42,781 bases of DNA, from positions 1 through 42,781 of IMG/VR virus record IMGVR_UViG_3300030107_007093; one strand, written 5' to 3'. The notes below the pieces were generated by a model. That model was not told where the DNA came from and made no database searches. It worked only from the letters and a program-made list of their open reading frames with translations. The DNA comes from a virus. The position numbers and the translations under genes are program-made. Position 1 is the stretch's first letter. Each line of letters starts with the position of its first letter. Of this stretch, positions 24,285-33,514 are shown in pieces.

Positions 24285-27224
24285 ATGGCGGTTAAGATAA
24301 GAAAAGGTGGTGAATGGGTTGAGGTATCCTCAGTAGGAGGTGGTGGAGCAACAGTAACCACTTCTGATAGTGCACCTGGTTCTCCTAGTGATGGTGATCT
24401 ATGGTGGAATTCCACAACAGGTTTATTAAATGTTTATTATGAAGATGCCAATAGTTCCCAATGGGTTAATGCCACAGGTCGAGGTGGTGGTTCTTCTTCT
24501 TCTACAGGAGGAACAACAAAGGTTGCTGTATTAGAAGATCAAAAAACATCTGGTACTGCTGGTGGAAATTTTGATACTGGTGCTTGGAGAGATAGAACTT
24601 TAAATACTGAAACCGATCCTGAGAGTTTTGTTACTTTAGATTCTGGGAATGTTTATTTTTCATTACCAGCAGGTACTTATGAGATAGGATGGAGTGCACC
24701 GGCTACTGCAGTTGATGCTCATCAAACAAGATTGATTTATGCTACTGATACTGGATTTAGTTCTGGGGTAGGTTATGCGTATGGTTCTTCAGAGCAATCT
24801 GATCAGAATGAGGGAGATGGTGGTGCTAGTACTATTATCAATGATAATAGATCCTTTGGTAATACAATAATAACTACTAGTGCAATTACTTATTTTAAAA
24901 TCCAACATCGATGTTCTATAAGTAGTAGTGGTTCAAATGGCAATACACAAGATTGGGGGATGGGAAGACCATCTAGTTTTTCTGGGGATAGTCAGGTTGA
25001 AGTTTATACTCAAGTATCCATAGAAGACTTAGCAACTGGTATTTTAAAATCAACATCAACAGGAACAACCAAGGTTGCAACAGTTAAAGATGTGAAGGCA
25101 TATAATGTTGATGGAGGAGCAGCTAGTACTAATACTTGGATTACAAGAGATTTAAACACAATCTCAGATCCCTATACTATTGGTCTTAGTGTTAGTGCAA
25201 ATGTAATTACTGTTCCTGCAGGAACTTATAGTATTAGATGGAGTGCTCCTGCGTGGCGTGTACAAATGTTTACTTCTAAAGTGGAATATTCCACTAATTC
25301 TACATTTGCAACTGGTGTAACTTCAGTACAGGGTTCTAATTCATTTGCTAGTAATTCCAGTTCAGATGGTACTCAATCTCAGACAGTTACAATAGGAACA
25401 CTTGCTTCTGTAACCTTTTCTACTACCACTTATGTTAGAATAAGGCAATGGAATGCACAAGCAAAGGATCCAGCAGAAGGAGATACTGATAATGCACTTG
25501 GTGTAGCAACTAATGTTTCTGGAGCTGGGGATTCAGTTTATACCACCGTTGTAATAGAAGATTTAGCAACTGCTGTTAAAGAAAGTAATATTGTAAATAC
25601 AGGAAAAACTAAGGTTGCTTTATTAAAAGATGAAAAGGATGAAGGTGTTCAGGGTGGATCATTTACTCAGGGTGGATGGAAAGATAGAAATTTAACCGTA
25701 GAAGAAGACCCACAAGGTTTTGTTAGTTTTACCGCAGGTGGACCCACAAGCAGTATAGGTACTCAAAATGAACCAGGTTATTGGTCATTAGCAGCAGGTA
25801 CTTATCTTATAGAATGGAGTGCTCCAGCTCATAATGTTACGAAACATCAAAGTTTGTTGGTTTATAGTACTACTTCATCTCATATTTCAACTGCTGGTCT
25901 TGATGCATCAGCATCATATGTCGAAGGTAGTTCTGAAGATATTACTGCTGGTGGTAGTGGTGGTGATCAATCAATTAGTGTTGGAAGTAAAGTTATAACC
26001 ACTACTGGGACCACGTGGTTTAAAATCATGCATAGGTGTGAAGTGGATGCTTTTGGTGAAGGTATGGGACAAGATACTCCTGGTTGGGGTACTAAGGAAA
26101 TTTATACCCAAGTAAGAATACAAGATTTAGCAACTGCTGTTAAAGAAACTGGAGATGATTATGTCTCAGGAATCAATAAGGTTGCTGTATTAGAAGATCA
26201 AAAAACATCTGGTACTGCTGGTGGAAATTTTGATACTGGTGCTTGGCGAGATAGAACTTTAAATGCGAAAGATGATTCTGAAAGTCTTATTAATTTAGAT
26301 TCAGGTAATGTTTATTTTTCATTAGTAGCAGGTACCTATAGAATAGGATGGAGTGCACCTGCTACTGCAGTTGATCAACATCAAACAAGATTGATTTATG
26401 CTACTGATACTGGATTTAGTTCTAATGTAGGTTATGTGTATGGTTCTTCAGAGCAATCTGATCAGAATGAGGGAGATGGTGGTGCTAGTACTATTGTTAA
26501 TGAAAGTAGATCCTTTGGTACTACAGTACTAACTATTGGTGCAACTACTTATTTTAAAATCCAACATCGATCTTCTATAAGTAGTAGTGGTTCAAATGGC
26601 AATACACAAAATTGGGGGATGGGAGTACCATCTGGTTTTTCTGGGGATAGTCAGCATGAAGTTTATACTCAAGTCATAGTAGAGGATTTAGCAACTGCTG
26701 TTTTGTCAGGTGATGTTGTCGGAGATAAAATTCAAGAAGGTAATACGAGTGTAGAAACAGTTGATACTGGTTCTGACGGACATGTTAAAATAACAACAGA
26801 AGGAACAGAAAGATTTCGTGTCACATCAGATGGTGACACGACAACTATGGGAAGACAGTATCTTTCTCGTAGGAATAGCACTGCTGCTGATAAAAGTAGT
26901 CTTAGACAAACTTTTTATTCTGAAGTAGCAAATGGAGCTTCTCAAGCTTTCCAACTAGAAGGAACCCCTTATGGGGGTGGTTTAGTTACTGTTACTAGTA
27001 TGAGAGATGCTAATGCAACATTTATGACAACACAAGTATATCTTATTGGGTTGAGAGGAACAAATAATTCTAGTATAGATACTGCATTCACTGCCCAAGA
27101 TGGAGAAAGTGGTCAACAGAGTCATACAGTTGCAGGAACTTCAAAAGGTGTTACAGTTACAAATAATAGTGGACACACAAGTGATATTTTTGTAACCTTT
27201 GATGTTCAAGGTTTCATACCATAA
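24285..27224 (+). CDS. Modular receptor-binding-type fibre with four repeated domains
   Basis: The 979-aa protein starts with MAVKIRKGGEWVEVSS and a short G/S/D linker containing GDLWWNSTTGLLNVYY, a common fibre anchor motif. Four homologous modules of roughly 165-190 residues follow, starting at about residues 79, 263, 443 and 632, each with K-V-A...L-K/E-D-x-K, W-x-x-R-x-L-N, AGTYxIxWSAPA, a strand T-x-YFKIQHR and an end xYTQVxIEDLAT. The pattern suggests beta-sandwich (jelly-roll-like) domains, possibly binding sugars. Modules 1 and 4 are nearly identical at DNA level. The C-terminal ~180 residues form a different tip. No enzyme motif is seen. Confidence 0.8.
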   Translation: MAVKIRKGGEWVEVSSVGGGGATVTTSDSAPGSPSDGDLWWNSTTGLLNVYYEDANSSQWVNATGRGGGSSSSTGGTTKVAVLEDQKTSGTAGGNFDTGAWRDRTLNTETDPESFVTLDSGNVYFSLPAGTYEIGWSAPATAVDAHQTRLIYATDTGFSSGVGYAYGSSEQSDQNEGDGGASTIINDNRSFGNTIITTSAITYFKIQHRCSISSSGSNGNTQDWGMGRPSSFSGDSQVEVYTQVSIEDLATGILKSTSTGTTKVATVKDVKAYNVDGGAASTNTWITRDLNTISDPYTIGLSVSANVITVPAGTYSIRWSAPAWRVQMFTSKVEYSTNSTFATGVTSVQGSNSFASNSSSDGTQSQTVTIGTLASVTFSTTTYVRIRQWNAQAKDPAEGDTDNALGVATNVSGAGDSVYTTVVIEDLATAVKESNIVNTGKTKVALLKDEKDEGVQGGSFTQGGWKDRNLTVEEDPQGFVSFTAGGPTSSIGTQNEPGYWSLAAGTYLIEWSAPAHNVTKHQSLLVYSTTSSHISTAGLDASASYVEGSSEDITAGGSGGDQSISVGSKVITTTGTTWFKIMHRCEVDAFGEGMGQDTPGWGTKEIYTQVRIQDLATAVKETGDDYVSGINKVAVLEDQKTSGTAGGNFDTGAWRDRTLNAKDDSESLINLDSGNVYFSLVAGTYRIGWSAPATAVDQHQTRLIYATDTGFSSNVGYVYGSSEQSDQNEGDGGASTIVNESRSFGTTVLTIGATTYFKIQHRSSISSSGSNGNTQNWGMGVPSGFSGDSQHEVYTQVIVEDLATAVLSGDVVGDKIQEGNTSVETVDTGSDGHVKITTEGTERFRVTSDGDTTTMGRQYLSRRNSTAADKSSLRQTFYSEVANGASQAFQLEGTPYGGGLVTVTSMRDANATFMTTQVYLIGLRGTNNSSIDTAFTAQDGESGQQSHTVAGTSKGVTVTNNSGHTSDIFVTFDVQGFIP
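24519..25015 (+). repeat. Intragenic repeat, copy 1 (partner at 26178-26674)
   Basis: This 497-bp segment encodes fibre module 1 and aligns without gaps to 26178-26674, at high identity judged by eye, including long identical runs at both the beginning and around GSSEQSDQNEGDGGAST. Confidence 0.85.
26178..26674 (+). repeat. Intragenic repeat, copy 2 (partner at 24519-25015)
   Basis: Encodes fibre module 4, collinear with module 1 over 497 bp with no indels. Modules 2 and 3 between them are far more diverged, so this pair is a later duplication or has been homogenised by recombination. Confidence 0.85.
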
Positions 27225-27255
27225 GTAATTAAAAAATAATAATTATATAATCCTC

Positions 27256-27284
27256 TTGACAAATACTTCTATATGTGATACTAT
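27256..27284 (+). promoter_or_regulatory. Sigma70-like promoter for the small-gene cassette
   Basis: TTGACA (27256-27261, perfect -35), 17-bp spacer, TACTAT (27279-27284, 4 of 6). The predicted start of transcription (about 27291) falls at or just after the annotated ATG 27288, which implies a leaderless message or a later start codon such as ATG 27309. Confidence 0.6.
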
Positions 27285-27287
27285 ACA

Positions 27288-27488
27288 ATGAGTCATATTA
27301 GTGCATGGATGGACGAAGAATATTTAGCCAAGTGCGTGGTTGACCCCACCAAGAAAACTTTTTATCTCTATTCTAACGAAGGAGATACGAGAGAAGTTGT
27401 ATGCGATAATACGGAACAATTCATGAATGTGTTGGGTGTTGTTCGTGCAACTTGTCCTGAAGATAGGTTAGTATATACTGACGTATAA
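27288..27488 (+). CDS. Small hypothetical protein (66 aa)
   Basis: The product reads like a compact soluble protein: WMDEEYLAKCVVDPTKKTFYLYSNEGDTREVVCDNTEQF, with beta-strand and helix character and three Cys. I do not recognise a function. No ribosome binding site precedes ATG 27288, and the promoter placed just upstream would start transcription at about 27291, so ATG 27309 (giving MDEEYLAK) is a possible true start. It is the first of three small genes sitting between two late fibre genes. Confidence 0.7.
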   Translation: MSHISAWMDEEYLAKCVVDPTKKTFYLYSNEGDTREVVCDNTEQFMNVLGVVRATCPEDRLVYTDV

Positions 27489-27514
27489 ATATCGGAGGTA
27501 ATGAAAGGTGACTA

Positions 27515-27643
27515 ATGGAAAAACGAATCAAGGCATTAGAAAGATTACATGATGAATATAGGAAGGATAATAAAAAGAAGAAGGAAATAACAGAAGAAGA
27601 GTGGCTACGTCTTCAAAGAACTGGGGGAGGTGCTGAAAATTAA
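27515..27643 (+). CDS. Very small charged protein (42 aa)
   Basis: ATG 27515 to TAA 27641-27643 encodes a highly charged, probably helical peptide (KRIKALERLHDEYRKD, then a run of Lys and EITEEEWLRLQ). AAAGGTG about 6 nt upstream is a fair ribosome binding site. Its stop overlaps the next start (TAATG), showing coupling. A four-codon frame with its own GGAGGT lies just before it. No function can be assigned; a small binding or inhibitor protein would be in keeping with size and charge. Confidence 0.65.
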   Translation: MEKRIKALERLHDEYRKDNKKKKEITEEEWLRLQRTGGGAEN

Positions 27644-27939
27644 TGTACACTATAGATTCCACTTACTGTTGGTATAGTGATTGGGTTAATAAGCATGAAA
27701 GAATTGTTCTAATGTATTCTATCAATGGTATTGTATTTACCTTTGATGAATTAGAAGATCTTGATGAAACAGAGGAGGATCTTCCAACTATTAAAATGAT
27801 TGCAGATTATGAGAAAAAGTATAATACTGAGGATTTATATAACAATTTTGCCTATTTGATACAAGAGGAATTGCATCCTTTAATGTTTGAATTGGAATTG
27901 ACAAATCCTGAAGATTTGCCCGATGATATTGCTATCTAG
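27643..27939 (+). CDS. Small acidic hypothetical protein (98 aa)
   Basis: The start overlaps the preceding stop as TAATG. The sequence is strongly acidic: DELEDLDETEEDLPTIK, then IADYEKKYNTEDLYNNFAYLIQEELHP and NPEDLPDDIAI. Tyr/Trp-rich N-terminus (YCWYSDWVNKHERIV). No membrane segment or known motif. Acidic small phage proteins often mimic DNA or bind host proteins, but nothing in the sequence proves that. It is followed by the late promoter of the 1831-aa fibre. Confidence 0.7.
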   Translation: MYTIDSTYCWYSDWVNKHERIVLMYSINGIVFTFDELEDLDETEEDLPTIKMIADYEKKYNTEDLYNNFAYLIQEELHPLMFELELTNPEDLPDDIAI

Positions 27940-27959
27940 AATTAAGGAACATTTGACTA

Positions 27960-27967
27960 ACTAAATA
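27960..27967 (+). promoter_or_regulatory. Late promoter box upstream of the 1831-aa fibre
   Basis: ACTAAATA lies 33 nt before the ATG at 28001, matching the CTAAATA boxes before gene 26 and the tube-protein gene. Confidence 0.6.
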
Positions 27968-28000
27968 GAATATAGTAATAATTTTAGAAGTCATAATCCC

Positions 28001-31000
28001 ATGCCTCTGAATAAATTAGATAATTTTATAAAGAACACCGAAGGTCGTATTCTTTATGTGAGTCCAAGCGATTTAGACTCAACCGATAGTATTAGTAATG
28101 AAGGTAATTCTCTTGCTAGACCATTTAAGACTCTTCAAAGAGCTTTAATTGAGTCTGCGAGATTTTCTTATGTTAAAGGAAGAAGTAACGATATTGTAGA
28201 AAAGACAACAATTCTTTTGATGCCAGGTGAGCACTATGTAGATAATAGACCTGGATATAGAATTTATAATAATGCTGGTACAGCTACTGTTCAACCTGGA
28301 GGTGGTGGTAGTACAAGTACTGCAACCACAACATTAAATCTAGATTTAAATTCAAACTTTGATTTAACACAAGAAGATAATATCCTTTATAAGTTTAATA
28401 GTGTTCATGGTGGAGCAATAGTTCCTAGAGGAGTATCTATTGTTGGATTAGACTTAAGAAAGACTAAGATACGTCCAAAATATGTACCTAATCCTTTAGA
28501 TAGTACTGTAGATCCATCTTCTATCTTTAAGATAACTGGTTCATGTTATTTCTGGCAGTTCTCTATTTTTGATGGAAATGATTTAGAGTTAGTATATATT
28601 GATGGTAGTGATTTTAGTACTGGAAAACAAGCAGCACCAACATTCTCTCACCATAAACTAACAGTATTTGAATATGCTGATGGTGTTAATAATGTAACTC
28701 TTGGTTCAGATAATTATGATATTACTGATTTGGATATGTATTATGCCAAATTAAGTAATGCTTATAATGAAGGTTCTGGAAGACCAATAGAAACATCTGA
28801 GAAATATCCAGCAAATCCTCTTGCATTTGAACCACAAAGACCTGAGTACGAGATTGTAGGTGCTTTTGCTCCTGATCCTATTACACTTCAATCAGGATCA
28901 ACATTTCCTACATCTGGAATACAAGCTGGAAGTGATTCTGGTGTAACGAGTGTTGTTACAGTAAGAACTTCTAAACCTCATAAGTTTCAAGTTGGAACAC
29001 CTATTAAAATAAGAGGTGTTACTCCCACAAATTATAATATATCTGCAATAGTAACCGATGTAAGTGAGGATGAGGATACTATATTTACATATACATTACC
29101 CAATGCTCCACTTAATCTAACTGCGGGAAATGCTTCTGCTGCGACAGTAACAGTTGAAACTGATACTGTATCTGGTGCATCACCTTATATCTTTAACTGT
29201 TCTATGCGTTCAGTTTATGGTATGAATGGATTGAAGGCTGATGGAGATAATGCAACAGGATTCAAATCTATGGTTGTTGCCCAGTTTACTGGTGTATCTC
29301 TACAGAAAGATGATCGTGCTTTTGTAAAGTATGATTCTTCTTCAAGAACTTATAATGGAATAACAATATCTTCTACGGTAACTCCTGCAGAACTATCAAG
29401 TGGTTCTTCATCTGTTGCAACTGGACAGGGATATCATTTAGATTCTGGTGCTGTTTATAGACAGGGATGGGAGACAACACATATTAAAATACAAAATGAT
29501 GCAATACTTCAGATAGTTTCTGTATTTGCTATTGGATATGCGAAGCACTTTACTGCTGATAGTGGTTCTGATGCATCAATTACAAACTCTAACTCTAACT
29601 TTGGACAATTATCCTTAATATCTGATGGATTTAAGAGAGAAGCATTTGATAAAGATAATAAAGCATTTATAACTTCTATTATTCCTCCTCGAAATGTAGA
29701 AACAACAGAAGAGAATATTGATTGGATTGCTATTGACAAGACTAAAACACTTGCAGTTGCTACCAATACTAAATTATATCTTGCTAATTATAAACTACTA
29801 GATGTTGTTCCTCCTGTTCTTACTCAAGGTTATAGGGTGGGTGCTAAGGTAAATGATAAAATATATTTGAATGTTAGTGGTTCTACCAAGGAAGCAGGGG
29901 TATTGACTCCTAATGGTAATAGTTCTTTTAGTGAATATTTGGTGGTTACTCCTCCATCTGCATCATCTAATAGTATATCGTTTACTACAGATAGCCTTCT
30001 TGCAAATGATCTTGTTACAGGAGAAAAGGTTATTGTAATTAGTGATGATGGAGATTTACCAGAGAATATTGAAACTGATACAGTTTATTATGTTATTAAT
30101 AATGGTGATAATACATCAATTAAATTAGCATCTTCTGAAGCAAATGCTCTTTCAGGAACTGAGATAACAATATCTGGTGGTACTAATCTTAAAGTTCTTA
30201 GTAGAGTTTCTGATAAGATTGCAGGAGATATTGGTCATCCAATACAATATGATAGTGGAAATAGTCAATGGTATATTAATACTGAGTATGTGAGTGGTGG
30301 AATTTATGATTCACTTTCTAGTATTACTGATACTAATACAGAACCTACTTACATAAAGAGAATAGAAGATACTAGAAGTTTAGATGAAAAAATCTATAAA
30401 CTTAGAGTTGTAATACCTCAAGAACTAGGAACATCAAAGAATCCAGAAAATGGATTTATTATTGAACCATCAAGTTCTACAGGTGCTAGAAGTAATGCTG
30501 ACTTCACTCTTAATAGTACATTAACTAAAAATGATTATGATTTTGAGAAGAGTCCAGGATTTATTGCTACTTGTACTTCTCCATCTAGTACAGGTATTGC
30601 ATCTGTAACTACAGAACTTCCACATGGATTAAGTGTAGGTGATACTGTTAAAGTATTAAATGTAACTGATAGTGTTAATACTACTGGTGTAGCTAATACT
30701 GGTTATAATGGAAGTTTCTCTGTAACCACAGTTCATAATGATATGCAATTTGCATATCAACCTTCTAAGAGTCATGGAACATCTTCTACAAATAATACTG
30801 CAAGTAGAACAACTGATTTACCTAGATTTGAAAGAAATGATGTACAATCTAATTTGTATGTTTATAGGAATGAGGTTTTATCAGATTATATTAAAGATGA
30901 GCAAGATGGTGTATATCACATTTATGCATTAGCATCTGATAATAAAATTACAGAGCAATTTGATAGTTATAATTACAGTCAAAATGTTGTTGACTTATAT

Positions 31001-33496
31001 CCTCAGTTGGATAGAGATAATGTAAATTCTAATCCAGAAGCTTCTAAATCTTTTGCAAAGAGAAATCCAATAGGTGAAGTTGTTACTAGTGATCTTAAAA
31101 AGAGTTTAACTAAGGAATCAACTGATAAATTTAATACGAGTTTTGGTATTGGTGTCACTATAAGTTCAGTAAGTAATTCTTCTACAAGTGCAACTCTTAC
31201 ATTTAGTAAGAGTCATGGATATAGTGGTATTATAAGTGGACAGATAGGTGCTGGTGGAGATGAATATAGAGATGGTACTTGGTATAATATAAAACTACTT
31301 AATGATTCTACAAGTGGTTCTTGGCGTGGTGCAACTGCAAAGGTTGGTGTTGCTGGTAGTGCAATTAGTAGTGTAGAGATTATGTCATCTGGTGCTGGTT
31401 ATGGTGCTGGAGATTTATATTTCGATCCTTCTGTTATTTCTGGTAATGGTGCTGCGAGATTTACTATTGGAGCTGCTGGTATTTCATCTTCTGTTGGAAA
31501 TGTAGTTCAATTAACTGGTGTTGGAACAACTGATGATGGTTATTATAGAGTAACAAGTGTTGCTAATAATACTACACTAGCAATAGCAAAAACTGCTGGT
31601 GATCCTGTTGCTGTTGTTAATCAATATACTTATTCTACTGGTCCATCTGTTTCTATTGCATCTACTACATATGATTCTACTAGTGGAATCACTACATTTA
31701 CTACAGTCAATTCACACGGATTGGTTGCTGGTAATAGTTTCAGAATAATTGATAGTAGTAATAATAATTTGGGTGATTATGTAGTTAATTCTAAAACTAG
31801 TGTTACTGAATTTACTTCTGTTACTGGTACTTCTGGTGCTGTTGGTATAGCAACATATATTTTAAAGCATGGACTTGCATCAAACTCTAAAGCTTCTGAT
31901 AGATCTGATGAGAATTTAGCAGCAAGAGGTTCTCTAATTTATGGTAATGAATATAGTACGTTAAGTTCTGAGTTGGGTAGTTCTGCTGGAGATGCCACAA
32001 TACAAGTTAGTGCATCTGCTGGAATTGGTACATTCATGTTTAAGTATGGATCTTATATCCAAGTTGATGAAGAAATAATGAGAATTTCTTCACCTTCTCT
32101 TACAGGAACAAATCAAATTAATGTTCTTAGAGGAGTATTTGCTACTGGTATTAATACACATTATTCTGGTTCATTAGTTAAAGCAATTAAACCAGTTCCT
32201 ATTGAGTTCCGTAGACCTTCAATTCTACGTGCATCAGGTCATACATTTGAGTATCTTGGTTATGGACCAGGAAACTATTCAACTGCACTTCCACAGGTTC
32301 AGGACAGAACACTTACTGAAAGGGAAGAGTTCTTAGTTCAGTCACAGGAAAAAGCAGGTGGTATAGTTGTTTATACTGGTATGAATAACAAGGGTGACTT
32401 CTACATTGGAAACCAGAAGAAATCATCTACAACAGGTGAAGAAACTACTTATGACACACCTATTCCAACTGTAACTGGTGAAGATCCTGCAAGATTGAGT
32501 GCAGTATTTGATGAAGTTACTATCAAAGAAAGAATAGTAGTAGAGGGTGGTGATTCTGGTGAGATATTATCTCAGTTTGATGGCCCTGTCACATTTAGTA
32601 AGAGTATTAAATCCAATAGTGATGTTACTGTAGCAGGTAAGTTAAAGATTACTGAGGATACTAATGCAACAAGTACTACCAGTGGATCTCTTCAGGTTGC
32701 AGGTGGAGTTGGTGTTGGTAAGAGTATGTGGGTTGCTGGTATTATTACTGCAAGTTCATATTATGGAGATGGTTCCAACTTAGAGAATATTACAACTACA
32801 ACAATTAATAATAATGCAGATAATAGAGTCATCACTGGTTCTGGAACTGCTAATGAATTAAATGGTGAAACTAACTTAACTTTTGATGGAACTAATTTGG
32901 ATATGCTTAATGATAAAAAGATAAGGTTGGGCGATAGTCAGCATTTATCCATATATCATAGTACTGATAATGATAGTTACATAAAAGATACTGGAACTGG
33001 AAATCTTAAAATTCAAATTGATGATGGGGCTGATGTAAGAATTCAAGATGTAGATGGTAACGATAGTGCTATCTTTGATACTGATGCTGGTGTAGAACTT
33101 CATTGGAGAGGAAGTAGTGCAGGTAAGAGATTTGAAACCACTGAAACAGGAGCAACAGTTACTGGAGCTCTTCTAGTAACTGGTGATATTACTGCCTTCT
33201 ATTCTTCTGATAAGAGGTTGAAGGATAATATCTCACCAATTAAACAAGCACTAGATAAAGTCAAATCAATTAGTGGTAATACATTTGATTGGAATGAAGC
33301 ATCTGGTAAAGAAGGTAGTGAAGTTGGTGTAATTGCACAAGAAGTAGATGCACTCGGACTTCCTGGTATTACAACTATCAGAGATGATGGAACGTATGCT
33401 GTTGGATATGAGAAACTGGTTCCAGTTCTCATTGAGGCAATTAAAGAATTGTCTACTAAGGTTGATAGCCTTGAACAAAAACTATCAGATAAATAA
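28001..33496 (+). CDS. Giant beta-helix fibre with S74 auto-cleaving chaperone
   Basis: The 1831-aa protein opens with a pectate-lyase-like right-handed beta-helix region (EGRILYVSPSDLDSTDSISN, PFKTLQRALIESARF, then SVHGGAIVPRGVSIVGLDLRKT), ending near SITNSNSNFGQLSLISDG (about 528-545). A beta-rich middle follows, then a neck at about 1411-1460 (SGHTFEYLGYGPGNYS, YTGMNNKGDFYIGNQ), fibre repeats (LGDSQHLSIYH ... VELHWRGSS) and a C-terminal ~98-residue Peptidase S74 / intramolecular chaperone domain: S1736-D-K-R-L-K1741 gives the Ser/Lys dyad, then VIAQEVD and YEKLVPVLIEAIKEL. The chaperone is expected to trimerise the fibre and then cut itself off before S1736. Confidence 0.85.
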   Translation: MPLNKLDNFIKNTEGRILYVSPSDLDSTDSISNEGNSLARPFKTLQRALIESARFSYVKGRSNDIVEKTTILLMPGEHYVDNRPGYRIYNNAGTATVQPGGGGSTSTATTTLNLDLNSNFDLTQEDNILYKFNSVHGGAIVPRGVSIVGLDLRKTKIRPKYVPNPLDSTVDPSSIFKITGSCYFWQFSIFDGNDLELVYIDGSDFSTGKQAAPTFSHHKLTVFEYADGVNNVTLGSDNYDITDLDMYYAKLSNAYNEGSGRPIETSEKYPANPLAFEPQRPEYEIVGAFAPDPITLQSGSTFPTSGIQAGSDSGVTSVVTVRTSKPHKFQVGTPIKIRGVTPTNYNISAIVTDVSEDEDTIFTYTLPNAPLNLTAGNASAATVTVETDTVSGASPYIFNCSMRSVYGMNGLKADGDNATGFKSMVVAQFTGVSLQKDDRAFVKYDSSSRTYNGITISSTVTPAELSSGSSSVATGQGYHLDSGAVYRQGWETTHIKIQNDAILQIVSVFAIGYAKHFTADSGSDASITNSNSNFGQLSLISDGFKREAFDKDNKAFITSIIPPRNVETTEENIDWIAIDKTKTLAVATNTKLYLANYKLLDVVPPVLTQGYRVGAKVNDKIYLNVSGSTKEAGVLTPNGNSSFSEYLVVTPPSASSNSISFTTDSLLANDLVTGEKVIVISDDGDLPENIETDTVYYVINNGDNTSIKLASSEANALSGTEITISGGTNLKVLSRVSDKIAGDIGHPIQYDSGNSQWYINTEYVSGGIYDSLSSITDTNTEPTYIKRIEDTRSLDEKIYKLRVVIPQELGTSKNPENGFIIEPSSSTGARSNADFTLNSTLTKNDYDFEKSPGFIATCTSPSSTGIASVTTELPHGLSVGDTVKVLNVTDSVNTTGVANTGYNGSFSVTTVHNDMQFAYQPSKSHGTSSTNNTASRTTDLPRFERNDVQSNLYVYRNEVLSDYIKDEQDGVYHIYALASDNKITEQFDSYNYSQNVVDLYPQLDRDNVNSNPEASKSFAKRNPIGEVVTSDLKKSLTKESTDKFNTSFGIGVTISSVSNSSTSATLTFSKSHGYSGIISGQIGAGGDEYRDGTWYNIKLLNDSTSGSWRGATAKVGVAGSAISSVEIMSSGAGYGAGDLYFDPSVISGNGAARFTIGAAGISSSVGNVVQLTGVGTTDDGYYRVTSVANNTTLAIAKTAGDPVAVVNQYTYSTGPSVSIASTTYDSTSGITTFTTVNSHGLVAGNSFRIIDSSNNNLGDYVVNSKTSVTEFTSVTGTSGAVGIATYILKHGLASNSKASDRSDENLAARGSLIYGNEYSTLSSELGSSAGDATIQVSASAGIGTFMFKYGSYIQVDEEIMRISSPSLTGTNQINVLRGVFATGINTHYSGSLVKAIKPVPIEFRRPSILRASGHTFEYLGYGPGNYSTALPQVQDRTLTEREEFLVQSQEKAGGIVVYTGMNNKGDFYIGNQKKSSTTGEETTYDTPIPTVTGEDPARLSAVFDEVTIKERIVVEGGDSGEILSQFDGPVTFSKSIKSNSDVTVAGKLKITEDTNATSTTSGSLQVAGGVGVGKSMWVAGIITASSYYGDGSNLENITTTTINNNADNRVITGSGTANELNGETNLTFDGTNLDMLNDKKIRLGDSQHLSIYHSTDNDSYIKDTGTGNLKIQIDDGADVRIQDVDGNDSAIFDTDAGVELHWRGSSAGKRFETTETGATVTGALLVTGDITAFYSSDKRLKDNISPIKQALDKVKSISGNTFDWNEASGKEGSEVGVIAQEVDALGLPGITTIRDDGTYAVGYEKLVPVLIEAIKELSTKVDSLEQKLSDK
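33488..33495 (+). promoter_or_regulatory. Late promoter box upstream of the 622-aa fibre
   Basis: GATAAATA overlaps the stop codon of the 1831-aa gene and lies 19 nt before the ATG at 33515. It matches the box at 8898-8905. Confidence 0.5.
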
Positions 33497-33514
33497 CTAA
33501 AAATGTAGCTATCA

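Noticed and set aside
27501-27515. Four-codon frame (M-K-G-D) with GGAGGT just upstream and a TAATG link to the 42-aa gene
   Set aside because: It could be a coupling leader, but GGAGGT is only 1 nt from this ATG, too close for efficient initiation, so I do not call it a gene.
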